Shown one piece after another: positions 34,519 through 43,210 of a stretch of DNA of 64,000 nucleotides; the first letter of the stretch is position 1; each line of letters starts with the position of its first letter. The position numbers were made by a program, and so were the translations under genes. Source of the stretch: an uncultured Porphyromonadaceae bacterium (lineage in GTDB: Bacteria > Bacteroidota > Bacteroidia > Bacteroidales > Muribaculaceae); NCBI GenBank assembly GCA_905198125.1, contig CAJKBH010000003.1:1-64000 (forward strand), in the 5' to 3' direction. The notes under the pieces were generated by a model that saw only the letters and a list, made by a program, of their open reading frames with translations, did no database searches and was not told the DNA's origin.

Positions 34519-36297
34519 ATGGCTGAAATTTTCACACCTATAAATCGAAAAGTCGGCGAACTTCTAACAGATGTCGCTTCAGGTCGTATCGGACTTCCCG
34601 ACTTACAACGCCCCTTTGTATGGAAAGATTCAAAAGTTCGCAATCTCTTGGACTCAATGCTAAAGGGCTTTCCCATCGGATACATTATGTTGTGGGAATC
34701 GCCAGTCGATTTTGAAAACAAATCTCATATCGGAATCAATGAGAAGTCCTTTCAACAACCGCGAGACCTTGTTATTGATGGGCAGCAACGCCTTACAGCA
34801 TTATTAGCAGCCATAAGAGGAGTAAAAATCAAGGACGTTGACTATAAGGAACGCAACATAAAGATTTCTTTCAACCCTCTTACAAGGGAATTTGCTGTAT
34901 GGTCACAAGCCTACGAGCGTTCTGCCGAATGGATTAGTGCAGTTAGCAGCGCCTTTGAAGCTGCAGCTGAACACAATGAATCTCGGTTTAGACGGAGTTT
35001 CATCAAGAATATTAATGAGGCGAGAGAGCGAAATCAGCAACCTCTGTTGACCGATGACGAAGAAATTCTTATCGAAGACAATCTTAAGGATTTGCTTGAC
35101 CTCGAAACATACCACCTCCCAACACTTGAAGTTCGAGCCGTTGCAAGTGAAGAAGATGTTGCCGAGATATTCGTGCGTGTAAATTCCGGCGGTCAAAAGT
35201 TGACAGAGAAAAACTTTATTGAAACGCTGTTGTCAGTGTATGACAACGATATACACAAGCGCATAAATGAATTTTGCCGAGACTCGCGCATACCTAAGGA
35301 TAACACCTCATTTAATCATATAATTGAAGTTGACCCTGTCCATCTTATCCGTGCCGCAGTTGGCTTGGCTTTTCACCGCGCAAGACTACGCTATGCATAT
35401 ATGCTGCTTCGCGGTAAAGACCTCGAAACTCAGAAGACCTCGTCAGATACACAGGCTGAAAACCTCGCTAAATTTAGAAATGCTTTAAATGTTGTTACCA
35501 ATCTCAACAACTGGCATACATTCATGAACATTATGGCCAGTGCCGGTTATTTGCGTAGCAGCTTGGTTTCATCTCAAAACGCTGTCGTGTTCTCTTACTT
35601 GCTTTATCTTATAGGCAAAACGCAATTCAATGTAAAGCCTCTTGAATTGCGCAAGATTATGACCAGATGGGTATTTATGGTAACCATCACTGGTTACTTT
35701 ACTGATTCGCCCGAGTCAACTGTTGAAAGATTACTTACCGATATGCGAGCACTTTCCACGCCGGAAGATTTCGTTGAGATTCTGAACCGTGAAATCCGAA
35801 CCAATTTCACAGATGACTACTTCAACTCCAATCTTCTTCGGGATCTGGTTACTTCTTCCACCGGCTCCCCAATATGGAAGGGTTATTTGGCTGCGCTTAA
35901 TGTTCTCCATCATAACATTTTGTTCAGCACCGTTCCGACCGTAGCATATCTTACTCCAGGTACGAGTGGCACCAAATCTTCGATTGATGTTCACCATATC
36001 TTCCCCAAAAATTACCTTGCTTCGCTCGGCATAGTGGATGACCGCGACCGCAATCAGATTGCAAACTACACGTTCCTCGACTACCAGACAAACATCGCCA
36101 TCTCCGATGACGCTCCGAAAGTTTATTCGGCTAAGCAACGAGCAGAATTAGGAGAAGATGCATACGCAGTAACTCTCGCTCAAAACGCAATTCCTGATGG
36201 ATTTGAAAATATGGCGTATGCTGATTTCCTTGATGCTCGTCGAAAGTTGATGGCTCAAATTATTCGCAAAGCCTTTAACTTTTTATCAAAAGATTAA
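34519..36297 (+). CDS. DUF262 and HNH-nuclease domain protein (GmrSD-like)
   Basis: A 592-residue cytoplasmic protein. The N-terminal DUF262 (ParB/Srx-like nucleotide-hydrolysing) domain shows LPDLQRPFVWKDSKVRNLLD and VIDGQQRLTALLAAI (Asp87). The C-terminal DUF1524/HNH-type nuclease shows SSIDVHHIFPKNYL (His492, His493) followed by NYTFLDYQTNIAIS. This is the single-chain layout of type IV, modification-dependent restriction enzymes such as GmrSD and of several phage-defence proteins. Modified phage DNA is the probable target. It has its own promoter and leader and is followed after 3 bases by a McrB-like fragment, suggesting a two- or three-gene defence operon. Confidence 0.85.
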   Translation: MAEIFTPINRKVGELLTDVASGRIGLPDLQRPFVWKDSKVRNLLDSMLKGFPIGYIMLWESPVDFENKSHIGINEKSFQQPRDLVIDGQQRLTALLAAIRGVKIKDVDYKERNIKISFNPLTREFAVWSQAYERSAEWISAVSSAFEAAAEHNESRFRRSFIKNINEARERNQQPLLTDDEEILIEDNLKDLLDLETYHLPTLEVRAVASEEDVAEIFVRVNSGGQKLTEKNFIETLLSVYDNDIHKRINEFCRDSRIPKDNTSFNHIIEVDPVHLIRAAVGLAFHRARLRYAYMLLRGKDLETQKTSSDTQAENLAKFRNALNVVTNLNNWHTFMNIMASAGYLRSSLVSSQNAVVFSYLLYLIGKTQFNVKPLELRKIMTRWVFMVTITGYFTDSPESTVERLLTDMRALSTPEDFVEILNREIRTNFTDDYFNSNLLRDLVTSSTGSPIWKGYLAALNVLHHNILFSTVPTVAYLTPGTSGTKSSIDVHHIFPKNYLASLGIVDDRDRNQIANYTFLDYQTNIAISDDAPKVYSAKQRAELGEDAYAVTLAQNAIPDGFENMAYADFLDARRKLMAQIIRKAFNFLSKD

Positions 36298-36300
36298 GCC

Positions 36301-37500
36301 ATGCCTACTGTATCTCCCGAAAATAATAAGTTCATCTATTCGCGCATAACGTTTGAAATTGCCGATGCCATTAAAGTGGCCGACAACAATATGCTTCATA
36401 TTGATGATGCGCTTATCGTCGCCGCCACTCCGGCAGTGTTACTGAACTATAAAGCCATTGAAGAACGGGACTTGAAACGTATTATGGTTTCTTTGAAACG
36501 ATTTTTTCAAAGAAACCCTCGTTTCCTCGATTTCAAGAAGTCGGCTGTCGCTAAAGGGCTGCGTCTTGAATGGCTTCCGACACTGGAAAATGACGACAAG
36601 GCGACAATGTTATCGGATTTTATTCTCACTCCAGCTGTTGATGAGGATGGCTATGTAATCTTCAATCCGACAGTTTTCGCGAATCTTACTCGAAGCGAAC
36701 ATCCCGACAGAGAGACATACGGAAAAAGCGACTATGTCGCCCGTCCAGTGCGTAAATCAGCCGTAAAACGCAATAAGGTCTTGCTAACAGATGTCGCTCC
36801 GGACGCAAAACTCGCAGAAAAACTCGCACCATACATCGCATGGTACATGCGTCATTGGACGGAAATACACAAGCGTGAAGATTATAAATGGGATGCAGTG
36901 CGCCATTTCCAGGAGTACTTCGACATCGAGGCTGAGGATTTTGCCGCAAATCTGCGTCTGTCCTTCCGAAAGGCAGGTAACCTGCTTGCCGGCTCAATGT
37001 ATACTCCACTTTCCATGCTTGTAAAACATGCTGTTATTTCTCCCAACGACGTGCGTCAGGCAATGGTCAATCTTTATGACGAAACAAAACCTTTATACGA
37101 ACGTTCCGCCAAATTTCTTGAGGAGTTGGGTGAGATTCATAAACGTAATGTCGATGCCGGGCATTTTAGGCCTACTGACAGAGATCAACAAAGCGACCGT
37201 GCTACATCTGTTTACCTTGCTTTCCGATATCCGGATAAACATTATCTATATAAATCCTCGGTATGGAATAACTTCAAGGATGAAGTAGAGCTTGATTACC
37301 CTTCGCTTTACCAGTTTGTGGGGAAACTATATGGTTATGAGCGTATCGCCGATCAAGTACGAGCCGTTCTTGTTGCCAACGATGAACTTATGAGCATGCT
37401 AAAAGAATCGCAGCCAAACGACCCGTCAGACGGACACCTGCTTACACAAGATTTTATGTATGCAGTAGAAAATTATCTTCCATTTATGACGGATAAGTAA
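36301..37500 (+). CDS. Protein with a McrB N-terminal-like domain but no AAA+ motor
   Basis: A 399-residue protein. Residues about 190-330 (YKWDAVRHFQEYFDIEAEDF through LFDET-like and the YPDKHYLYKSSVWNNF motif) match, by my memory, the recognition-side region found at the N-terminus of many McrB-like restriction GTPases. The chain stops at YAVENYLPFMTDK where those proteins would continue into Walker motifs; no GTPase motif is present here or downstream. Residues 1-180 are of unknown type. It starts 3 bases after the DUF262 gene. It may be a stand-alone reader partner for that nuclease, or a truncated relic; an intact frame and good coding character favour the former. Confidence 0.6.
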   Translation: MPTVSPENNKFIYSRITFEIADAIKVADNNMLHIDDALIVAATPAVLLNYKAIEERDLKRIMVSLKRFFQRNPRFLDFKKSAVAKGLRLEWLPTLENDDKATMLSDFILTPAVDEDGYVIFNPTVFANLTRSEHPDRETYGKSDYVARPVRKSAVKRNKVLLTDVAPDAKLAEKLAPYIAWYMRHWTEIHKREDYKWDAVRHFQEYFDIEAEDFAANLRLSFRKAGNLLAGSMYTPLSMLVKHAVISPNDVRQAMVNLYDETKPLYERSAKFLEELGEIHKRNVDAGHFRPTDRDQQSDRATSVYLAFRYPDKHYLYKSSVWNNFKDEVELDYPSLYQFVGKLYGYERIADQVRAVLVANDELMSMLKESQPNDPSDGHLLTQDFMYAVENYLPFMTDK

Positions 37501-37561
37501 GAAATGTGATGCCTGTGGGCCTTTCATGGAAAATGCCCAATAGTCTAATAATGGTTGACTA

Positions 37562-38386
37562 ATGCGTATCATCAGCTGGAATATAAATGGAATTAAGGCT
37601 CACTTCGATGCCCTTCAACAGCTCGTTAATTCCTACGAGCCGGACATTCTGTGTCTTCAAAAGGTGAAATCGTCAAAAGGGCTCGAAGCCTTTCCTATCA
37701 AAGACTACAAGCCCTTTGACATTTCCACGTACCGCTCTCAATATTATGGAGTCGGTACTTATTATCGGAATCTTGCTTTCCCTCTAATGAATTTTCCCCA
37801 TGGTCTTGCCGCAGAAGGGCATTTTCAGGCCCTTAGATTAGGCGACTACCATCCGGTAATCTTTAATATCTATACTCCGTTCAGTAACCCACAAGACCCT
37901 AAATTCATTGAGGCTCGCAAACAATGGGATAAATATCTCATCCTGTTTGCCAAAGATATTGCATCTTATTCGCCGCTCATAATGTGTGGTGATTTCAACG
38001 TGGTTCGTGAATCCTACGACACCTGGACTCACAACTGCAATAAGAATCGACCGTGCTTTTACGATTGGGAGCAACGCAATTTCAGTGAATTGCTTCGTCA
38101 GTGCGACCTTGTGGATGCTTTCCGTGAGTTACATCCTCAGGAGATGAAGTTTACCTACTTCGACAGCAAGGGTGATTACCGTGTAGCCAATCAAGGTGAG
38201 CGTATCGACTATTTCATTATCAGCCGTGCGTTGTTACCTTTCGTTTCTCGCTGCGACATCATTGAGGACATCACCGCCTCCAATAGCAATCCTATCATTC
38301 TCGATATTGATTTGGGCGTTGCGGCAACGCCGCCGGTCTTTCGTGTATCGAGCCTATGGTCTCGACCGTTCGGATTCAACCTTTAG
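37562..38386 (+). CDS. Exonuclease III/EEP-fold protein lacking catalytic residues
   Basis: A 274-residue homologue of exodeoxyribonuclease III. The fold is clear: RIISWNINGIKA, PDILCLQ, IMCGDFNVVRESYDTW and GERIDYFIISRALLP. Two essential sites are changed. The metal-binding Glu of LQETK is Lys34 (LQKVK), and the Asp-His of the final GSDHCP motif is Asn-Ser (ASNSNPI, 239-245). Asn7, Asp and Asn of GDFN remain. Since ExoIII needs both missing sites, this copy should be inactive as a nuclease and may bind DNA instead. It lies 61 bases after the McrB-like gene in the same direction, so it may belong to the defence operon and not be the housekeeping xth. Confidence 0.82.
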   Translation: MRIISWNINGIKAHFDALQQLVNSYEPDILCLQKVKSSKGLEAFPIKDYKPFDISTYRSQYYGVGTYYRNLAFPLMNFPHGLAAEGHFQALRLGDYHPVIFNIYTPFSNPQDPKFIEARKQWDKYLILFAKDIASYSPLIMCGDFNVVRESYDTWTHNCNKNRPCFYDWEQRNFSELLRQCDLVDAFRELHPQEMKFTYFDSKGDYRVANQGERIDYFIISRALLPFVSRCDIIEDITASNSNPIILDIDLGVAATPPVFRVSSLWSRPFGFNL

Positions 38387-38650
38387 CTCAACGAGCGTAG
38401 GCGAGTTAATCCTTAATTCATAAGGGCAAAGAGCTGTCGTTTTTCACATTTTTTTATTTAGCACCCAGCGTTTGGTTTAGGAATAGATCAAGACCGAACC
38501 CTGACATCTATCAAAAAGCCTTTGTTTTAAAAACACATCGCGGGGTGTTAGGGAGTTTCGACATAATTAAATGCGCAATACTCAATCCGCCATGCGATGA
38601 GCATAAGGCATTGGCCATTTTTGTACAATGATGTAAATGCGAAATGTTGC

Positions 38651-38710
38651 TTATTTTTCGGTGGGTTCCAGCTGCACGGAGACGAAGATGTGGGGACAGA
38701 ACTCGCGGCA
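38651..38710 (-). pseudogene. 60-bp remnant of a cation-efflux gene 3' end
   Basis: This segment matches 39913-39972, the last 60 bases of the CDF transporter gene, at 58 of 60 positions, in the same orientation. Read on the minus strand it gives REFCPHIFVSVQLEPTEK and a stop, the CDF C-terminus with one Ala to Thr change. Nothing else of the gene remains on either side. The 407-base gap 38387-38793 otherwise holds no gene. Confidence 0.85.
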
Positions 38711-38745
38711 TAGAAGCAATGTGATGCACAACAAAATGAACACCT

Positions 38746-38776
38746 GAACGTTCACTAAGTGAACGTCTGAACGTTC
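38746..38776. promoter_or_regulatory. Operator-like palindrome cluster before the Fic gene
   Basis: ACGTTCACT (38748-38756), A, AGTGAACGT (38758-38766) is a 19-bp perfect palindrome. It is embedded in GAACGTTC at 38746-38753 and again at 38769-38776, so three overlapping GAACGT-type sites lie within 31 bases, ending 17 bases before the start codon. The Fic protein ends in a winged-helix domain, which makes autoregulation likely. Confidence 0.65.
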
Positions 38777-38793
38777 CAAATAAGATAACGAGT

Positions 38794-39861
38794 ATGGACA
38801 AACTTACCAATCTTTATGAGCAATGGCTGACACTTCAACCTCTTTCTCCAAGAAAGCAATACCTGCTAAGTCAGCGTTTTACTGTTGAGTATAATTTCAA
38901 CAGCAACCATATTGAAGGTAATACCCTGACGTATGGACAGACTGAGTTATTGCTGTTGTTAGGGAAAGTTAGTGGCGAAGGCGACCTTAAGGATTACAAC
39001 GACATGAAAGCCAGTCAGGTTGGCTATGAAATGATGCGTGAGGCCGTAAATCTTAAAGATACACCCCTGACACAGAATTTCATCCGTCAGCTACATAAGG
39101 TATTGTTGCGCGAGGATTATACGGTGCATCGGAATCTTCCCGGAGGCATGTCGACAAGCTATGTAATTCATGCCGGCCAATATAAGACTCGTCCGAACAG
39201 TGTCCTTACACGCTATGGCGACCGATTCGAATATGCCTCCCCCGAAGAAACACCGGCCCTGATGTCGGATCTTGTAGATTGGTATAATGATGCAGAGGCG
39301 TCCGGTGAGTATACCCCGGTTGAACTTGCCGCCCTGTTCCATTACAGATATATACGCATACATCCTTTCGAAGATGGCAATGGCCGGATTGCCCGGCTTA
39401 TGGTGAATTATATTCTTGCACGCCATGGATGGCCTATGATTGTGGTGCGTTCCTATGACAAATGGAAGTATCTGGACGCGTTGCACAAGAGCGATCTGAA
39501 AATCGGGCCCGAACCCTCGGCCGGGACGAATGCCTCACTCAAACAAATTACATCCTTTCTTAATTATTTCAAGCATCTTGTAGAGTCCGAATTGAAATAT
39601 AATATCGATTTCGCTATCGAGACCTCTCCGGACGTATGGTGGTATGACGGCAAAAAGATTGTATTCAGAAGTCCGTCTTCTGCAGTCATTTTAAAGGCCA
39701 TTTCCGAAAACCCCGAAATTACGGTGGATGAGATTGCCGCCAAATCAGGCATTGTGCCCAGAGCTGTCAAGAAACAGTTAAGCGGAATGGTTGAAAAAGG
39801 TTTCATCCAACGAAGCGCAACTGACAGGAGCTGGTATGTTTTCGCCTCGCAATCAGTCTAA
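38794..39861 (+). CDS. Fic-family protein with N-terminal inhibitory helix and C-terminal winged helix
   Basis: A 355-residue putative AMP-transferase that modifies target proteins with nucleotide groups. The catalytic motif HPFEDGNGRIARLM is intact (His190 to Arg198). An N-terminal inhibitory motif SNHIEGN (Ser37, Glu41, Gly42) fits the (S/T)xxxE(G/N) rule, so it is a self-inhibited class II Fic. The C-terminal 60 residues (about 290-350) form a winged HTH (ITVDEIAAKSGIVPRAVKKQ). It is flanked by the 60-bp direct repeat pair and preceded by an operator-like cluster, so it looks like a single-gene module with its own regulation. The target protein is unknown. Confidence 0.9.
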   Translation: MDKLTNLYEQWLTLQPLSPRKQYLLSQRFTVEYNFNSNHIEGNTLTYGQTELLLLLGKVSGEGDLKDYNDMKASQVGYEMMREAVNLKDTPLTQNFIRQLHKVLLREDYTVHRNLPGGMSTSYVIHAGQYKTRPNSVLTRYGDRFEYASPEETPALMSDLVDWYNDAEASGEYTPVELAALFHYRYIRIHPFEDGNGRIARLMVNYILARHGWPMIVVRSYDKWKYLDALHKSDLKIGPEPSAGTNASLKQITSFLNYFKHLVESELKYNIDFAIETSPDVWWYDGKKIVFRSPSSAVILKAISENPEITVDEIAAKSGIVPRAVKKQLSGMVEKGFIQRSATDRSWYVFASQSV

Positions 39862-39912
39862 AGCATATTTCATTAAAAATATATGCGTCCGGTCGGCGGA
39901 TTTTTGAGGTAA

Positions 39913-39972
39913 TTATTTTTCGGCGGGTTCCAGCTGCACGGAGACGAAGATGTGGGGGCAGAACTCGCGGCA
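39913..39972. repeat. Second copy of the 60-bp direct repeat, inside the CDF gene end
   Basis: This is the intact partner of 38651-38710 and includes the CDF stop codon. The pair brackets the Fic gene, 1262 bases apart. Confidence 0.85.
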
Positions 39973-40884
39973 GAGGGCGCGCTCGATGTGGCCGGTGATG
40001 ACGGCGCCGTCGTCGACGGTCGTTGCGCCGTCTACGCGGACCGTGATGTCGAACATGCGGGTGTGGCCTGACTTGCGGGTGCGCAAGGACGAAATATCTT
40101 TCACTCCCGGCACGGACGAGATCACCTCCCGGGCGCGGTCTACGTCTCGCCGCGGCATGGAGCCTTCCATCAGCTCGACGAACGTGGGCACCATCAGCCG
40201 TATGGCCGGCACCAGTATCATCACGGCAATAACCAATGACGCGCAGGGATCGAGCACGCGGAACGACTCACCCAAGAAGTGTGCGCCCGTAACGCCTATC
40301 AGCGTGGCAATCGACGACATGGCGTCTACGCGGTGGTGCCATCCCGCCGCCCGCAACGCGGTGCAGTCCAGTTTGCGCCCCGCGCGGCTGTAGTAATGAT
40401 ACAGGCATTCCTTGGTGGCCATGGCCACTATCACGGCGAACACCGTCCAGATGTCGGGATGCTCCAGGGCCTCGCCATGAGCATAGCCCACGATGCTCCC
40501 GATGCCCGACACCATGATCATTATGGATATGAATATCATCAGCACCGATATCAGCACCGACGCAAGAGTCTCGAACTTGCCGTAGCCGTATGCGAAGCGG
40601 GGACTGGCCTTGCGGTAGCTGATGCCTACGAATATCAGCATCACTATGTCCACGGCCACGTCGTTGAGCGAATGGAAACCGTCGGCCACCAACGCCTCGC
40701 TGTGTCCCAGCCAGCCCGTCAGCAGCTTCATCACCATCAGGCATGCGTTCACCACGCAGCCGGTTATCACCACACGCCTCACCGCCCGGGAGCCGGCGGC
40801 ATCGTCACTCATCAATAAGTCGGGCAACCCGGCATCGTTGACGCCGGGTCGCTCGCATGTTTCTGTCACACAGTTTTTACTCAT
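39913..40884 (-). CDS. Cation diffusion facilitator family transporter
   Basis: A 323-residue inner-membrane metal/proton antiporter that exports zinc, iron or similar divalent ions. It has about six hydrophobic helices, the metal-site helix VADGFHSLNDVAVDIVML (His and Asp residues), a second site near DAMSSIATLIGV, and a cytoplasmic C-terminal domain ending with HIFVSVQLEP. The exact metal cannot be told. Its start codon overlaps the stop of a 32-codon ORF (ATGA). The last 60 bases are duplicated beyond the Fic gene. Confidence 0.9.
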   Translation of the reverse strand: MSKNCVTETCERPGVNDAGLPDLLMSDDAAGSRAVRRVVITGCVVNACLMVMKLLTGWLGHSEALVADGFHSLNDVAVDIVMLIFVGISYRKASPRFAYGYGKFETLASVLISVLMIFISIMIMVSGIGSIVGYAHGEALEHPDIWTVFAVIVAMATKECLYHYYSRAGRKLDCTALRAAGWHHRVDAMSSIATLIGVTGAHFLGESFRVLDPCASLVIAVMILVPAIRLMVPTFVELMEGSMPRRDVDRAREVISSVPGVKDISSLRTRKSGHTRMFDITVRVDGATTVDDGAVITGHIERALCREFCPHIFVSVQLEPAEK

Positions 40885-40979
40885 TTTACTCGCACGGGCA
40901 CGGGCTGGAGTGTCGGTTTCCGGCTCGCGCCTAAATTCTTTAACGCATCCAACAGTGCCTGTATTACTTTATTCGCCAT
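40881..40979 (-). CDS. Possible 32-residue leader peptide upstream of the CDF gene
   Basis: ATG at 40979 opens MANKVIQALLDALKNLG, continuing through a Pro-rich, basic tail (LQPVPVRVK) and ending with TGA that overlaps the CDF start codon. The amphipathic helix followed by a basic tail and the exact 4-base overlap make coupled translation with the transporter plausible. I know no family for it. The stretch 40980-41232 upstream shows nothing definite. Confidence 0.4.
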   Translation of the reverse strand: MANKVIQALLDALKNLGASRKPTLQPVPVRVK

Positions 40980-41232
40980 AGTTTTTGTGGAATTGATTTT
41001 TATACCCTATTTGTAGCCTAATCTTAAATTCAAACACAAATAGGCGCGTGTCGGTTCGTAAGGATCGGATTATTCACGACTGAACTTACACGATCATTCC
41101 GATTATTCCATATATATCTTAACCAAACGCAGACCCTTTTCCAAGGAAATGTTAAAAAACATATTTTTCTGATTAGAATTTCTTTTTCAAAATACCCCTT
41201 TTTTAATATCAACCATATAAAAACTATATCGC

Positions 41233-42165
41233 ATGAAGAAACTATTATCTTTATCGGTCGGAGTTCTGGTCAGCTTAGGCGTACAGGCTCAGGACGTCAC
41301 AACACTCTATGTCGCAGGTGCTCCGGGAACGGTCATCAACGGCCAGACCCTTGGCAACTGGGACATAGCCAATCCACTGGAAGTAGAAGCCACGGATGGT
41401 TATTTCGTCCTCGACTGCCAGAATGTGCAGCAATACGGCTTCGGAATCTCAGACCTTAAGACTTCCGATTGGGCCGTATGGCCACAGCACCTCTATAGAC
41501 CCTCGGCCGAGTTTACCAAAGCGAACTTAGGCAAAGAAGTGCCTATGTCCGGTCCCGACGCCGGTAATTTCGAGCCTCTCTGGCCCGGAGACTGGAAACT
41601 CGTCATATCCCGGGACCTGTCTACCGTAACCGTAACTACTACTACACCTGGATCTTCCTATAATCTCGTAGGGTCTTTCAACGGATATGCATGTCAGGAC
41701 AATTATCAATTTGAAGCTGAAGATGGCGTCGACAACGTTTTCTGGCTTGACATCACCACGCCGCTCACATCTACCATACTGAATATCCTCAGGAATAAAG
41801 GATGGGCGGATTGGTGGACCCCCCAAACGACTCCGCTATCAGTGGGAGAGACAGCCAATACATGGCTCTGGCACGATGACTGGCTCGACAAATCGAATCC
41901 CAGGGACGCGGCTCTTACAGATTATACCGGCACCATGCGCCTCGTGGTGCCCGACGACATCACCAACGGGTGTTCGGTTGCCGTCACCTGTTATCCTGAC
42001 TTTCGCGAGCACAAAAGCATTCCTACCGGTATTGTTCTGCACAGGACAGAATACGGAGAGCATCCTGAATATTTCAATCTACAGGGAATGAAAGTGGAGA
42101 CTCCGCGGAATGGCATCTATGTGGTGCGCAGAGGCAACAAAGTGACTAAGGAACTGATTCGCTGA
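41233..42165 (+). CDS. Secreted protein, tandem paralogue 1
   Basis: A 310-residue secreted protein with signal peptide MKKLLSLSVGVLVSLGVQAQ. Two beta-rich domains follow: about 21-130 (starts TTLYVAGAPGTVINGQ) and about 135-245 (starts SSYNLVGSFNGYACQDNYQF), both rich in Trp and Gly in the manner of SusE/SusF-type starch-binding modules. The C-terminus YFNLQGMKVETPRNGIYVVR resembles the short YynLqGqkv...GiYi module ending many secreted Bacteroidales proteins. No catalytic motif is seen. Likely a surface glycan-binding protein; family not identified. It is duplicated in the next gene. Confidence 0.75.
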   Translation: MKKLLSLSVGVLVSLGVQAQDVTTLYVAGAPGTVINGQTLGNWDIANPLEVEATDGYFVLDCQNVQQYGFGISDLKTSDWAVWPQHLYRPSAEFTKANLGKEVPMSGPDAGNFEPLWPGDWKLVISRDLSTVTVTTTTPGSSYNLVGSFNGYACQDNYQFEAEDGVDNVFWLDITTPLTSTILNILRNKGWADWWTPQTTPLSVGETANTWLWHDDWLDKSNPRDAALTDYTGTMRLVVPDDITNGCSVAVTCYPDFREHKSIPTGIVLHRTEYGEHPEYFNLQGMKVETPRNGIYVVRRGNKVTKELIR

Positions 42166-42223
42166 AACTCTTTATAATTCATCCCAAATAAACAACTCTA
42201 ATAACCACAAAGATTTATCTACT

Positions 42224-43165
42224 ATGAAGAAATTTTTCTCTTTATTGGCCGGGACACTTGTCTGTGTTTCCGCGGTAGCCCAGGAGGAGGTCACAACACT
42301 CTATGTCGCAGGTGTTGAGGGAACGGTCATCAACGGACAGACAATCGGTGCTTGGGACATAGCCAATGCACTGGCAGTAGAAGCCACGGATGGTTATTTC
42401 GTCCTCGACTGCAAGAATGTGCAGCAATACGGCATCGGAATCTCAGACCTTAAGACTTCCGACTGGGCCGTATGGCCACAGCACGTCTATGGCCCCTCGG
42501 CTGCGTTTACCAAAGCGGACATAGGCAAGGAACTGCCTCTGTACGGTCCAGGTGCCGCTAATTTCGAGCCTCTCTGGCCCGGAGACTGGAAACTCGTCAT
42601 ATCCCAGGACCTGACCACCGTAACCGTAACGACTACTACGGCTCCGGCTGCAGCTGCCTACCATCTCGTAGGGTCTTTCAACGAATATGCATGTCAGGAC
42701 AATTATCAATTTGAAGTCGAAGATGGCGTCGACAACGTTTTCTGGCTTGACATCACCACGCCGCTCACATCTTCCGTACTGAATATCCTCAGGAATAAAG
42801 GATGGTCGGAATGGTGGACTCCCGAAACGACTCCGCTATCAGTGGGAGAGACAGCCAATACATGGCTCTGGCACGATGACTGGCTCGACAAGTCGAATCC
42901 CAGGGACGCTGCTCTTACAGATTATACCGGCACCATGCGTCTTGAGGTGCCCGACGCCATCACCAACGGATGTTCGGTTGCCGTCACCTGTTATCCTGAC
43001 ATCCGCGAGCACAAAAGCACGTCTGCCGGCCTTGTCGAGAATATGATAACCGAAGATGCGCCTGCCGAATATTTCAGTCTGCAGGGAATAAGGACATTAA
43101 ATCCCGGCAAGGGCATCTACATCGTACGCCGGGGCAACAAGGTGACTAAAGAAGTGATCCGCTGA
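42224..43165 (+). CDS. Secreted protein, tandem paralogue 2
   Basis: A 313-residue near-duplicate of the preceding protein, 58 bases downstream. Long stretches of DNA are identical, including the region encoding NVFWLDITTPLTS and the one encoding WLWHDDWLDKSNPRDAALT. Differences gather in the signal peptide, the linker around residues 128-138 and the last 50 residues, where the YFSLQGIRTLNPGKGIYIVRR module is retained. The duplication is recent. Divergent ends on a conserved core suggest either different partners or simple drift. Confidence 0.75.
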   Translation: MKKFFSLLAGTLVCVSAVAQEEVTTLYVAGVEGTVINGQTIGAWDIANALAVEATDGYFVLDCKNVQQYGIGISDLKTSDWAVWPQHVYGPSAAFTKADIGKELPLYGPGAANFEPLWPGDWKLVISQDLTTVTVTTTTAPAAAAYHLVGSFNEYACQDNYQFEVEDGVDNVFWLDITTPLTSSVLNILRNKGWSEWWTPETTPLSVGETANTWLWHDDWLDKSNPRDAALTDYTGTMRLEVPDAITNGCSVAVTCYPDIREHKSTSAGLVENMITEDAPAEYFSLQGIRTLNPGKGIYIVRRGNKVTKEVIR

Positions 43166-43210
43166 TTTATCCATACTCAGTATTGAGGCGTATACACGCC
43201 TCGGTAAAAC

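Noticed and set aside
36301..37500. Complete McrB-type GTPase
   Set aside because: The frame ends before any Walker or GTPase motif and no continuation exists in other frames.
37562..38386. Functional housekeeping exonuclease III
   Set aside because: Two catalytic positions are substituted (Lys34; Asn-Ser at 241-242), so ordinary activity is unlikely.
38387..38793. Hidden gene in the gap before fic
   Set aside because: Only the CDF tail remnant and the operator cluster are supported; other frames are short and unlike protein.
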